Positions 9,110-19,129 of a stretch of 64,000 nt of DNA are shown piece by piece; the stretch's first letter is position 1; every line of letters starts with the position of its first letter. Under the pieces are notes generated by a model that saw only the letters and a program-made list of their open reading frames with translations, had not been told where the DNA came from and did no database searches. The stretch is from contig NZ_QGGV01000002.1 of the NCBI RefSeq assembly GCF_003148765.1, positions 186,001 to 250,000 of the forward strand. The letters run 5' to 3'. A program made the translations under genes and the position numbers. Origin of the DNA: Silicimonas algicola (GTDB taxonomy: Bacteria > Pseudomonadota > Alphaproteobacteria > Rhodobacterales > Rhodobacteraceae).

Positions 9110-9988
9110 GTGAACAACACCCGCGCAATCCTGCTGATGACCCTGTCGATGGCGGCCTTCGCCGGCGTCGACGCCACCATCAAGCTCGCCTCGCGCAGCG
9201 TCGGGCCCGGACAGATCACCGCCGTCACCTCGGCGGCGATCTTCCTGATCTTCTTCACCGTCCTGAAGCTGAAGGACGAGCGGTTCCTCGACCGTTCGGC
9301 CCTGGGTCGCGTCATGGTCATCCGCTCGGCGGGCGAGGTGATCGGCTCGGTCGGCATCATCATCGCCCTTGGCCTCGTGCCGCTCTCGACCGTCACCGTC
9401 ATGGGGCAGGCGCTGCCGCTCGCCGTCACCGTCGGCGCGGCGCTGTTTCTGGGCGAAAGGGTCGGCTGGCGGCGCTGGCTCGCCGTTTCGGTCGGCATGG
9501 CGGGGGTTCTTCTCATCCTGCGCCCCGGATTCGCGGGCTTCGACGCGAACGTCCTCTGGGTCCTTCTCTACATCGTGGGTCTCGGCGCGCGCGACCTGGC
9601 CAGCCGGGTCCTGCCGCGCTCGGTCTCGACGCCCTTCGCCGTCGCCTGGTCGATGCTGGCGCTGACGATCGCGGGCCTCATGCTTCTGCCCTTCGAGGGC
9701 GGCTGGAAGCCCATGGACCTGCCGACGACGCTCTACCTCGCCGGAATGACCGCCTGCGCCTCGGTTGCCATCACTCTCATCACGGTCGCGATGCGCACGG
9801 GCGAGGTCTCGGCAGTAGCGCCGTTCCGCTACACGCGGATCGTCTTCGCGCTGTTCGTGGCCTATGCGCTGTTCGGAGAAGTGCCCGACGCCGCAACCTG
9901 GATCGGGTCGGCGATGATCGTGGGATCGGGGCTCTATGCATTCCTGCGCGAGCGCCGAAGCGCCGCGCGGAAGCATGTGAGTGATTGA
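9110..9988 (+). CDS. DMT-superfamily (EamA domain) transporter
   Basis: A 292-aa inner-membrane protein with about ten hydrophobic segments arranged as two EamA repeats (first repeat about residues 5-135, second about 145-280). It uses a GTG start 15 bases after the cyclophilin stop, so it is probably translated from the same mRNA. DMT/EamA proteins export metabolites or amino acids; the substrate cannot be read from the sequence. The C-terminus ends in a basic tail (RERRSAARKHVSD), expected on the cytoplasmic side. Confidence 0.9.
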   Translation: MNNTRAILLMTLSMAAFAGVDATIKLASRSVGPGQITAVTSAAIFLIFFTVLKLKDERFLDRSALGRVMVIRSAGEVIGSVGIIIALGLVPLSTVTVMGQALPLAVTVGAALFLGERVGWRRWLAVSVGMAGVLLILRPGFAGFDANVLWVLLYIVGLGARDLASRVLPRSVSTPFAVAWSMLALTIAGLMLLPFEGGWKPMDLPTTLYLAGMTACASVAITLITVAMRTGEVSAVAPFRYTRIVFALFVAYALFGEVPDAATWIGSAMIVGSGLYAFLRERRSAARKHVSD

Positions 9989-10185
9989 GTGAGTGAGTTG
10001 TCCCGGGTTGGTCGAGTGAGTGCGTCCCGTGCCGCCGGTGAAGCGACAGGAGCCACCTAATCGGCCGATCATGCCGGGAATGGGGCCAAAATCCGACCTG
10101 TTGCAGACCAGGCGGAAACTCTCTGGTGACGGTGTGGGCATTGTGGACTTGGCGCGATGCGCCGGCCGCCCGCGGCATTCCTTGA

Positions 10186-11544
<1,359 letters not shown>

Positions 11545-11765
11545 ACCGGGCGGACCGGTGAAATCAAGGCGCGACGCCGACATCCGCCGCATCCTGCGAC
11601 GACGGTGGCGTCGCGTTGCGTTCGGCTGGGTTCGTGGTTTTCCGCCGCGTGTCAGACGAGCGCTGCCCATCACTCGTCGAGAGCACGCCTGCTCGGACGA
11701 CCTCCGCCGGCGCTCCCTGATCCACGCTTGCACGGATGGCACGACGGCGCTAAGAGGCGTCCGGC

Positions 11766-11840
11766 GGGTGATTAGCTCAGTGGTAGAGCGCTTCGTTCAC
11801 ATCGAAGATGTCGGGGGTTCAAATCCCTCATCACCCACCA
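11766..11840 (+). tRNA. tRNA-Val (anticodon CAC)
   Basis: A complete cloverleaf: acceptor stem GGGTGAT pairs with ATCACCC, D arm TAGCTCAGTGGTAGAGC, anticodon stem CTTCG/CGAAG with loop TTCACAT (anticodon CAC at 11798-11800), and T arm GGGGGTTCAAATCCCTC region. CCA is encoded at 11838-11840. The 3' end faces the two-component system and PAP2 segment, making it a possible integration site. Confidence 0.97.
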
Positions 11841-12125
11841 ATAAAATCTTCGATTTCTTTGGATTTGAGACTCAGTTTGCGAAGGGCGCACTGGTTCACT
11901 GAACCTTCGTGTCCTCCCCTGGTGCGGAGAAGTCGAGTTATCTTGGGCGACCCGCGGTGGGCGCGCCCAGCCATGGCTTCAGGTCTTGAGCAAATGGGGG
12001 ATGCACAGCCGAACCTGGCAGCCGAGGACGCCGCGCCTCAATAGTGGTACGTCCACGCCAGGCACCGACAGTGGAACGGCGCCTGAGAAGCGAACTTCCG
12101 CTGCCCAAAAAAGCAACAGCCCTTT

Positions 12126-13511
12126 TCAGCCTTGCGATGAACGCTCGTTCGGGAATCTGACCTCGAAGACCGCGCCCGGGTTGTTATTTGAGACGGACAA
12201 GGTCGCCCCATGCAAATCGGCAATCGCTTTTACCAGGGACAAACCGAGACCGTTTCCATAACTATTGCGGCTCTTTTCCCCGCGAAAGAACCTTCGAAAG
12301 ATCCGTTCATGATCCGCCGGTTCAACACCAGGTCCCCCATCAGCGACACGAACGGAGACTTCTGTCGGAGTTGTATGTACGGAGATCTTGATGTCAATGC
12401 CAGCCGGGGAATGCTTGATCGCATTTTCCACAAGGTTTGACAGCAGTTGCGTGAGAAGGCCACGATCGCCGAGGACCACAGCTGCTTCACCGGGAGACTG
12501 CGCGTCCAACGTCATCCCCTCATCATCCGCTAAGGGTTCAAAAAACTCTGCAACGTTCTCAATAACACTTCTGATATCGAACCTTTCGAACCTCGCACGC
12601 CTGTCAGCACCCTCGATTTGCGCAATGCGCAAGAGTGCGTTGAATGTTCCTATTATCTCTTCGGTGTGCTCCAAGCTGGTAGTGACATCTTCATGCGAGA
12701 CTTTCGGGCTGCTCTGCATCGCTTCCAGCCGCTGACGCAAATGCTGGAGTGGGGTTCGCATGTCGTGCGCAATGTCATTGGAAATCTGTTCCTGACTCTC
12801 CAGTAGTCGTTCGATTTTATCGAGCATCAAATTGATGGATGTGGAGACCCTGCCGAGATCATCCCGTTTGCCCGGCGGGGCTGGGATTCTCACGTCCAGT
12901 TTCCCGCCCGAGAAATCTGAGAGTGTTCTGGAAATGCCCGAGATGCGCTGTTCAGTCAGTCGCCCAACGCGTACCCCCACGATCAGCCCCAAGACCACGA
13001 CAACCAGAGAACCCGCAAGCAGCGCATAGCCGAGGGCCTCAAGAATTTCTGCGAAGACATGATCGCTGGAACCCTGAACCAGTCGATACGGACCGATCTG
13101 GTCGCCGCGCATCCAGTACCCTACCAGCTCTTCATTGACGCCGCCGAGCAGATGGATGTCTTCCGCCAGAATTCTGTCAGGAAGTCGACCGTCCATCTTG
13201 GCGGGAATATTGCCGGAAATGATGGAGCCGTCTTCATCAAGAAGCTGGTAGATGTGCGCGTTCTCGAAGCTCGCTTTTGCCAATGTGTCCACACCGCTGA
13301 TCAGCGCATCGATTCCTTCACTGCGGTAAATCGCTTCCAGTGTCATGGCCGCGCCCCTCATCTCAATGCGCACCCATTCACGAATCTCGTATTGCGTGTA
13401 AAAGTACGTCATGACAAAAACGATGGCGGACAGAGTTGCATAAACGAACGAATATTGAAGCGACAGTCGTACTGAAGTCCGGCTGGATGGGGTGTGCGGT
13501 TTCTCAGGCAT
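12126..13511 (-). CDS. two-component sensor histidine kinase
   Basis: A 461-aa membrane kinase (from the ATG at 13511; a GTG at 13529 is an alternative). Layout: transmembrane segment about 20-40, periplasmic sensor loop about 41-155 with no known domain, second transmembrane segment about 160-180, HAMP about 182-235, HisKA with phospho-acceptor His249 in NDIAHDMRTPL, and HATPase with N box NLVENAIKHSP, G1 VADGGPGVEP and G2 GNGLGLSLVK. It overlaps the response regulator stop by 8 bases. Base composition is visibly more AT-rich than the enolase or pgk genes. The signal sensed is unknown; envelope stress is a guess from the neighbouring phosphatase. Confidence 0.93.
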   Translation of the reverse strand: MPEKPHTPSSRTSVRLSLQYSFVYATLSAIVFVMTYFYTQYEIREWVRIEMRGAAMTLEAIYRSEGIDALISGVDTLAKASFENAHIYQLLDEDGSIISGNIPAKMDGRLPDRILAEDIHLLGGVNEELVGYWMRGDQIGPYRLVQGSSDHVFAEILEALGYALLAGSLVVVVLGLIVGVRVGRLTEQRISGISRTLSDFSGGKLDVRIPAPPGKRDDLGRVSTSINLMLDKIERLLESQEQISNDIAHDMRTPLQHLRQRLEAMQSSPKVSHEDVTTSLEHTEEIIGTFNALLRIAQIEGADRRARFERFDIRSVIENVAEFFEPLADDEGMTLDAQSPGEAAVVLGDRGLLTQLLSNLVENAIKHSPAGIDIKISVHTTPTEVSVRVADGGPGVEPADHERIFRRFFRGEKSRNSYGNGLGLSLVKAIADLHGATLSVSNNNPGAVFEVRFPNERSSQG

Positions 13512-14175
13512 GGACGATGTATCCCGCACCTCGGATCGTGTGGATCAGTGGTTTTTTGAAGGGCTTGTCGACCTTGTTTCGCAAACGACTTATATGGGTT
13601 TCGACGACATTGGTCTTTGGATCGAAGTGAAACCCCCACACTGCTTCCAGTAACATCGTGCGAGTAACAACCCTGTCAGCATTCTTCATCAAATACGCCA
13701 ACAAGCGAAACTCACGCGGTTGCAGTGGGATAAGCTGATCTGAACGACGTGCACTGTGCTTGATAAGGTCAAGTACAAGGTCGTCCACCCGCAGCGATGT
13801 TTCTTCCGACTGTAGTGGCGGGCGGCGCGCCAATACGTTGAGGCGCGCAGACAATTCCGAAAATGCGAAGGGCTTCACGAGATAATCGTCCGCCCCAGCC
13901 TCCAGTCCATCAATCCGGTCGTTCAAGCCGTCAAGTGCGCTAAGAAACAGGATCGGCGTGGCAACCTTCGCACCGCGTACCGACCTGACCAGCGAAAGCC
14001 CGTCCAGACCGGGCAACATTCGGTCAACGACCATCACGTCAAATTCGGCGTCGAGGGCATCGAGAAACCCCTGTTTTCCGTCGGCTGCGTGGGTAGTGAC
14101 ATGACCAAGTGCGTTCAAACTGGAGCAAATATACTCGGCCGTCTCAGCATCATCTTCTACAACAAGCACCCGCAT
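13504..14175 (-). CDS. OmpR/PhoB-family response regulator
   Basis: A 223-aa DNA-binding regulator. The start at 14175 (MRVLVVEDDAETAEY) is used because residue 1 then begins the receiver domain; an upstream frame adds 13 residues without family similarity. The receiver (about 1-115) has Asp51 as phospho-acceptor in MVVDRMLPG and Lys101 in LVKPF. The winged-helix domain (about 125-220) has the OmpR pattern LQPREFRLLAYLMKNADRVVTRTMLLE and VVETHISRLRNKVDK. It is upstream of and overlaps its partner kinase. Confidence 0.95.
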   Translation of the reverse strand: MRVLVVEDDAETAEYICSSLNALGHVTTHAADGKQGFLDALDAEFDVMVVDRMLPGLDGLSLVRSVRGAKVATPILFLSALDGLNDRIDGLEAGADDYLVKPFAFSELSARLNVLARRPPLQSEETSLRVDDLVLDLIKHSARRSDQLIPLQPREFRLLAYLMKNADRVVTRTMLLEAVWGFHFDPKTNVVETHISRLRNKVDKPFKKPLIHTIRGAGYIVHA

Positions 14176-14609
14176 CCGTGTCCAAGCTCCAGTTAGGTCT
14201 CGGGCTAATAGCAAAATATCATTATGGACGCCAACTTAGAAACATTGCCAATCGGTATAGTCGCCGCCACGAGCGAGTCATCGAGACCCTGCTATCGATC
14301 TTCAAGAGGTAGCAAAACATGGCTGCAGGTGTACCAATCAGTCGGAAGGCGCCCGTGTCGCCGGTGCTGTGTCGGAATCCGTTGACCCCTGCTTCAGGTG
14401 CGTTCGACGGCACAACGATAGTTGCTGCGAGGCTGGTGGGCAAGGTGGCCGATATGCCTGACGAACGCTTCGTCCGTGCCTCCCACTGTGCTTGTCCGTC
14501 CCAACATTCCCTCAAACATGATCCAGGCCTTTTCCTATTTGGCCGCGCGAAATTATCCTGCACGGCCAGACCAAATGGGATCCGTTAGTCACTACCCAGA
14601 GAGCCCTCA
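14176..14609. other. 434-base gap between the response regulator and PAP2 genes
   Basis: The two flanking genes diverge, so promoters for both must lie here. Short open frames exist on both strands but none has a ribosome site, codon bias or similarity I recognise. Composition is intermediate between the island genes and the host. Confidence 0.4.
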
Positions 14610-15338
14610 ATGTTCTTGTTGCGAACGTCCTTTGAGCTTGCCTTGTTCCTTTGCGGCACGACGGTAGTCCTCGGCGTCCTTCTTGTGTTGTTTCCGACCG
14701 TCGATATCGCTATCAGCATGCTATTCGGCGATACGAATGGATTTCCCTTGGCCGAGTCGCCGATACTTAGGAGTATTAGAAGGATCACATTCGTCTTGAC
14801 GGACTGGGCCATGGGCGCCGTCCTCGTCATCTTAATCGCAAACTTGCTGTTCCGCAGAATTCAAATATCACACAAACGTATCCTGGCTTTTGCGCTCACG
14901 TCGTATTTGGTTGGCCCCGGCTTGATCGTTAACGGCTTGCTGAAGCGATACTCCGGTCGCGCGCGACCACGTCAGATCGATATTTTTGGTGGTGAGAAAG
15001 AGTTTTCACCTGCTTTGACCTTTGCAGATCAATGCGAAAGCAACTGCAGTTTCGCGTCTGGGGAGGCGAGTGCGCTAGCAACCGTTTCAACTATATTGAT
15101 TTTGGTTGCGGTGCCGCGTCTACCGGAATCCAAACGCGTTGCTTCCAGTCTATGCATCTTGGCTGTTGCCGCTTTTGGGTCGGGTCTCCGGGTAGCATTC
15201 GGCGCGCACTTTTTTAGCGATATCGTCTTTGCCTGGCTTATTTCGATCATCGTCGTCATGGGACTGCATGTCATGTTCGGAATCGACCGATATAGCACAG
15301 GGTATCGTTCTGCTGACGCGCCTCCCAACCAGCCTTGA
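14610..15338 (+). CDS. PAP2-family membrane phosphatase, LpxE-like
   Basis: A 242-aa membrane phosphatase with about five or six hydrophobic helices. The three PAP2 motifs are present: K112-x6-R119-P120, then CSFASGEAS (146-154), then R194-x5-His200-x3-Asp204. In the second motif the usual PSGH histidine is Glu152, giving the SGEAS form seen in lipid A 1-phosphatase (LpxE)-like proteins. Removal of a phosphate from lipid A or another membrane phosphate is therefore likely. It diverges from the two-component system. Its last dozen or so codons lie on the antisense strand of a broken cyclase-type gene, so the native C-terminus may have been replaced. Confidence 0.85.
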   Translation: MFLLRTSFELALFLCGTTVVLGVLLVLFPTVDIAISMLFGDTNGFPLAESPILRSIRRITFVLTDWAMGAVLVILIANLLFRRIQISHKRILAFALTSYLVGPGLIVNGLLKRYSGRARPRQIDIFGGEKEFSPALTFADQCESNCSFASGEASALATVSTILILVAVPRLPESKRVASSLCILAVAAFGSGLRVAFGAHFFSDIVFAWLISIIVVMGLHVMFGIDRYSTGYRSADAPPNQP

Positions 15339-15726
15339 TGAACGCCTCGTAGGTCGACAGCTTTGGAGCTTTTTGCTTGGTCATCCTACGCCCTACGGCG
15401 TCGATGAAGCGCCAGGGCAGACATCCGGCCAATGTCTGGACCAGTTCATCCTGCAGCGCGAAGAGAGCCTTCAGCTCCCGGTCGAATTTCTCGGAATAGA
15501 CGGTGGCGCCTGTCGTCCTGTCCGAGAGTTGAACGGTGACCCGCACATGCGCAACATTCGCCCTGATCGTACCAGTGATCAGATAGTCTGCACGGACCTC
15601 GGACAGCGGGTTCTCCAGCCGAGATGCGCGCTCGCCAAGCTGCTGTGCGGTCTTGAGCGAAAGGACGACGACGTTGCTGTGGCGCGACAAGGCAACGATC
15701 AGGTCCTCTGTCAGCCCCGTCAGAGG
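15271..15726 (-). pseudogene. remnant of an adenylate-cyclase/TPR-type protein (FlgO-like domain)
   Basis: The minus-strand frame LTGLTEDLIVALSRHSNVVVL ... ADYLITGTIRANVAHVRVTVQL ... TTGATVYSEKFDREL-FALQDELVQ matches the middle domain of proteins that pair a class III cyclase or winged-helix domain with TPRs. Those proteins are usually above 500 aa; only about 140 residues remain here. The N-terminal cyclase or DNA-binding part and the TPR part are both missing, and no start codon fits. The piece begins about 25 bases past the tRNA-Tyr 3' end and runs into the 3' end of the PAP2 gene near 15300. Confidence 0.7.
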
Positions 15727-15750
15727 AGAGGAGGTTCTATGAAAAGTGAA

Positions 15751-15834
15751 TGGTGGGCGACCCAGGAATCGAACCTGGCGTGCGTCTCCGCGAGGGAGTT
15801 ACAGTCCCCTGCCACACCTTGCGGCCTGTCGCCC
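15751..15834 (-). tRNA. tRNA-Tyr (anticodon GTA)
   Basis: On the minus strand the acceptor GGGCGAC (from 15834) pairs with GTCGCCC near the 3' end, CCA is encoded at 15753-15751, and the anticodon GTA is at 15802-15800 within GGGGACTGTAACTCCC. A long variable arm (class II) follows, as expected for tRNA-Tyr. The T arm has GGTTCGATTCC. Its 3' end points into the AT-rich segment ending at tRNA-Val. Confidence 0.96.
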
Positions 15835-15989
15835 ACTGGCGCCGGTCGCCCGGCACGGAGGGACGGATAAACTTGGGGCTTCGGACGGTCAAGGCGGAAA
15901 ACGCGGGCCGGATGGGCGGCGGGGCGAGGCTTGGCAAAGGCAGCCCGGACCGTTAGGCGGAAGGCGACCGCAAGGGGAGCCCGAGGCCC

Positions 15990-16778
15990 GTGAAGAAGCC
16001 CGTGAAGAAACCGAAATGGGTGATCGAGAAAGAGAAGGCGCGCCGCGAGGCAGGCCAGGCGACCGTGTGGCTTTTCGGGCTGCACGCGGTTCGCGACGCC
16101 CTTCTGAACCCCGCGCGCGAGAAGCTGCGGCTCGTGGTGACGAAGAACGCGCTCGACCGGCTGGGAGACGCGGTCGGGCAGGGCGGTATCGAGCCCGAGA
16201 TCGTCGATCCCCGCAAGTTCGACGTGCCCATCGATCCGGCCTCGGTTCACCAGGGCGCGGCGCTCGAGGCCAAGCCGCTCGACTGGGGCAAGCTGCGCGA
16301 CCTCGCGGGCAAGGACGAAGCCGCGGTCGTGCTGTGCCTCGACCGGGTGACGGACCCGCACAACGTGGGGGCCATCCTGCGCTCGGCCGAGGTCTTCGGC
16401 GCCCGCGCCGTCGTGGCCCCCGCGCGGCATTCGGCGCCCGAGACCGGCGCCCTGGCGAAAAGCGCGTCGGGCGCGCTCGAACGTCAGCCTTATCTCCGCG
16501 TCGGCAACCTGTCGGCGGCGCTGGACGAATTGCGCGAGGCGGGGTTCCGGCTCGTCGGTCTGGACGGCGAGGCCGAAGCCACTCTGGCGGAGGCGCTTGC
16601 CGACGCCGGCCACCGCGTCGCCCTCGTCCTCGGCGCCGAGGGGCCGGGGATGCGCGAGAAGACGCGGGAGACCTGCGACATCCTCGCCCGGATCCCCTAT
16701 TCAGGCGATTTCGGCTCGCTCAACGTCTCGAACGCGGCGGCGGTGTCCCTATATGCAGCCATGAGCCGCAAGACCTGA
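15990..16778 (+). CDS. rlmB: TrmH/RlmB-family 23S rRNA 2'-O-ribose methyltransferase
   Basis: A SPOUT-fold methyltransferase of 262 aa that uses S-adenosylmethionine; RlmB methylates a guanosine in the peptidyl-transferase region of 23S rRNA. A GTG start at 15990 follows an AAGGGGAG site. An N-terminal substrate-binding domain (about 25-95, WLFGLHAVRDALLNP) precedes the SpoU domain, with motif 1 LDRVTDPHNVGAILRSAEVFGA, motif 2 VALVLGAEGPGMREKTRETCD and motif 3 IPYSGDFGSLNVSNAAAVSLY. The basic N-terminal stretch (KKPVKKPKW) is common in alphaproteobacterial members. Assignment to RlmB rather than another SpoU enzyme is likely but not certain. Confidence 0.88.
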   Translation: MKKPVKKPKWVIEKEKARREAGQATVWLFGLHAVRDALLNPAREKLRLVVTKNALDRLGDAVGQGGIEPEIVDPRKFDVPIDPASVHQGAALEAKPLDWGKLRDLAGKDEAAVVLCLDRVTDPHNVGAILRSAEVFGARAVVAPARHSAPETGALAKSASGALERQPYLRVGNLSAALDELREAGFRLVGLDGEAEATLAEALADAGHRVALVLGAEGPGMREKTRETCDILARIPYSGDFGSLNVSNAAAVSLYAAMSRKT

Positions 16779-16782
16779 GTGA

Positions 16783-17073
16783 ATGCCCCAGACCGCCAAG
16801 ATCGCCACCTGCTGCTATTGCGGCACCCGCGCCGCTCTCGTCCTTCGGGGCGAGGGGCGGCATGAGCTGGCGTGCTCGACCTGCGGGGCACCCCTGCACG
16901 AGTTGAAGATGCTGCGCGCGGACCCGGCCCGGCCGAAGCACAGGCCGCGGCCCGCACCCGTTCGCCACCATGCCGCGCCGCCGCCGCGCAAGCAGGGGCG
17001 CAGCCTCTCGCAACGCCTGATGCACAAGGTCTGGGACGCCGCCGAAGACCTGATCGACGAGATTTTCGACTGA
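16783..17073 (+). CDS. small zinc-ribbon protein of unknown function
   Basis: A 96-aa protein with CCYCGTRA and CSTCG, two CxxC pairs 20 residues apart (about residues 11-13 and 31-34), so it probably binds one zinc ion. A Pro/Arg/His-rich linker (about 50-70) leads to an amphipathic C-terminal helix (HKVWDAAEDLIDEIFD). It begins four bases after the methyltransferase stop and is likely co-transcribed. I do not recognise the family; zinc ribbons of this sort often bind nucleic acid or protein. Confidence 0.75.
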   Translation: MPQTAKIATCCYCGTRAALVLRGEGRHELACSTCGAPLHELKMLRADPARPKHRPRPAPVRHHAAPPPRKQGRSLSQRLMHKVWDAAEDLIDEIFD

Positions 17074-17184
17074 TCACGGTTTTGCGACCGGTCTTCCATG
17101 ACCGACCGTCCGTTCCTATTTCGTTTGCATGGCCCGGGCTCGGAACGCCCGGTGTCCTATCACTGTCCCTCGTTCCGTAACTTG

Positions 17185-17214
17185 GCGCCCGTTTTTCAGA
17201 ACGGGCGTCTTTTT
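17185..17214 (+). terminator. rho-independent terminator
   Basis: GCGCCCGTT / AACGGGCGT (one G-T pair) with a 6-base loop, then CTTTTT. It closes the rlmB-zinc ribbon unit 112 bases after the last stop. The remaining 200 bases up to 17412 hold no recognisable gene. Confidence 0.85.
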
Positions 17215-17412
17215 GTATGCGCCGCAGGCCTATGATTCAGGGAAAATTGTTTCGGTCCAGCTTGTGTCGCAGGACGCCTGACCCGATTATCAGCGCCTGC
17301 GGGACGCCGTTCCGGGCGAGGGCGCGCGCAAGGGAATCCCGCCCGCCCCGGCCATTTGATCGCGCGCGCGTCCTGAGCTAGGTGGCGGGGTCCGCGAATT
17401 AGGGATTGCGCC

Positions 17413-18471
17413 ATGTTCTTCGAGACCTTCGACACCGATCTGACGCCCGTGTTCGCCTCGGTGATCCTGGGGGGCCTTCTGGGCGTGGTCTTCGGCATCG
17501 CGGCGCAGATTTCACGTTTCTGTCTCAGGCGCGGCATGGTCGCGGGACCGGATCGCCGTCAGGCGCTCGGCACCTGGCTTACGGCGCTGATCGTGGCGCT
17601 TCTCGGCACGCAGCTTGCAGTCGCGGCGGGCTGGATCGACTTCTCGGACCACCGCCTGCACGTCGCGGACCTGCCCTTCGTCGCAGTGATCGTCGGCGGG
17701 CTGATCTTCGGTGCAGGCATGGTCCTGACGCGCGGATGCGTGTCGCGGCTGACCGTCCTGTCGGCCACCGGAAATCTGCGCGCCGTCACCGTCATCGTCC
17801 TCTTCGCCGTCGTGGCGCATTCGGCGCTCAAGGGGCTTCTGTCGCCCGTCCGCGTCGCCCTCGGCACCCCCACCATCGGGCTCGGCGACGCCGCGTCCCT
17901 GTCGGGACTTCCCGGCGGCGCTCCCGTCTGGACGGCGCTCCTGGCGCTGGGGCTCGCTGCCGTGGTCTGGCGGTCGGGCGCGCGGCCGCTTCACCTTGCG
18001 ATGGCGGCGGTCATCGGCGCATTGATCCCGCTTGGCTGGATCGGCACCGGCTGGTTCCTACTGGACGAGTTCGACCCGATCCCGCTGATATCGCTTTCCT
18101 TCACGCAGCCCTGGGCGGACACGCTGTTCTGGACCATCGCCTCGACCTCGATCCCGGCGGGCTTCAGCACGGGCCTCGTCGGCGGCGTCCTCGTCGGCGC
18201 CTTCCTCTCGGCGGCGGCCCGGCGCGAACTGAGGCTCGAAAGCTTCGAGACGCCAGCGCAGACGCTGCGCTATGCGGGCGGGGCGAGCCTCATGGGCCTT
18301 GGCGGCGTTCTGGCCGGCGGCTGCACCGTGGGCGCAGGCCTCTCGGGTTCGGCGTCGCTTTCAGTCGCGGCGCTGATCGCGCTCGGCTCGATCATGGCCG
18401 GTGCCCGGCTGACCGACGCGCTTCTGACGCGCGGCCGCGCATCCGCGGGAGCGGTCCTCGCGGCTGAATAA
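17413..18471 (+). CDS. YeeE/YedE-family sulfur-compound transporter
   Basis: A 352-aa inner-membrane protein with about ten hydrophobic segments arranged as two related halves. Each half has the conserved Cys-centred turn of the YeeE/YedE family: GGLIFGAGMVLTRGCVSRL (about residue 110) and GLGGVLAGGCTVGAGLSG (about 300). Characterised members carry thiosulfate across the membrane using these cysteines. It is followed tail to tail by a SoxW-like thioredoxin on the other strand, consistent with a role in reduced sulfur handling. Confidence 0.9.
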   Translation: MFFETFDTDLTPVFASVILGGLLGVVFGIAAQISRFCLRRGMVAGPDRRQALGTWLTALIVALLGTQLAVAAGWIDFSDHRLHVADLPFVAVIVGGLIFGAGMVLTRGCVSRLTVLSATGNLRAVTVIVLFAVVAHSALKGLLSPVRVALGTPTIGLGDAASLSGLPGGAPVWTALLALGLAAVVWRSGARPLHLAMAAVIGALIPLGWIGTGWFLLDEFDPIPLISLSFTQPWADTLFWTIASTSIPAGFSTGLVGGVLVGAFLSAAARRELRLESFETPAQTLRYAGGASLMGLGGVLAGGCTVGAGLSGSASLSVAALIALGSIMAGARLTDALLTRGRASAGAVLAAE

Positions 18472-19056
18472 TCAGCGGGTGTCGCCGTTGTCGCGCTCGC
18501 GAATTCGGCGCGCGTGGTAGCGCTGGAAGTCTTCTTCCGACTGGTCGAGGAAGCGGTCCTCCCAGACCCACGTCAGTAGGTCCAGTGTGGTTCCGGCCGA
18601 GAAGGCGCCCGGCATCACGGCCGCCGCCTGCGCCACGGCGGGACGGTCGCCTTCCACCTCGGCCGGCATGACGATCATCGTCGGCGTGAAGAGAATACCC
18701 CACTTCCGCGTCGCATCCTTCTCGGTCAGCGTTTCGCCGTCGGTGTCCGTAACCTCGATATTGCCATGCAAGTTGATCTGCACGGGGAAGTAATTCTCTT
18801 CGAGCATAGCTTTGACGCGAGGGTCGCTGAAGGTTTGCTCGTGCATGTCCCTGCAGTAAAGGCAACCGCGCTGCTCGACGATGACAAGAAGCCGTTTGCC
18901 CTCGGACGCCGCCTCAGCAGCATCCTCCTGCAGGTCTTTGAACGTCTCGCGAAACCATGCGGGCTTGTGGAGCCCGTCATCGCCCATCGGCACCGTCTCG
19001 GCGAAAACGGGCAGGGCCACGGCAGCGACGAGGACAGCGAGTGCGGTGCGGATCAT
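18472..19056 (-). CDS. exported thioredoxin-fold protein, SoxW-like
   Basis: A 194-aa periplasmic thioredoxin-like protein with a signal peptide (about 1-19, MIRTALAVLVAAVALPVFA). The redox motif is EQRGCLYCRDMHEQ (CxxC about residue 66), then ILFTPTMIV with the cis-proline. The pattern and length match SoxW-type thioredoxins that keep periplasmic sulfur-oxidation proteins reduced. Its stop codon abuts that of the YeeE/YedE transporter. No sox genes are in view, so the link to thiosulfate oxidation is an inference. Confidence 0.85.
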   Translation of the reverse strand: MIRTALAVLVAAVALPVFAETVPMGDDGLHKPAWFRETFKDLQEDAAEAASEGKRLLVIVEQRGCLYCRDMHEQTFSDPRVKAMLEENYFPVQINLHGNIEVTDTDGETLTEKDATRKWGILFTPTMIVMPAEVEGDRPAVAQAAAVMPGAFSAGTTLDLLTWVWEDRFLDQSEEDFQRYHARRIRERDNGDTR

Positions 19057-19129
19057 GACGGCTCCTCCCGTTTCATGTATTCAGGCTTACGAATATCACG
19101 GGTGTGACGTTCCGCCAAGCGGCGGTGCG

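Noticed and set aside
14222-14588. Small genes on either strand between the response regulator and PAP2 genes
   Set aside because: Overlapping open frames without ribosome sites, codon bias or family similarity.
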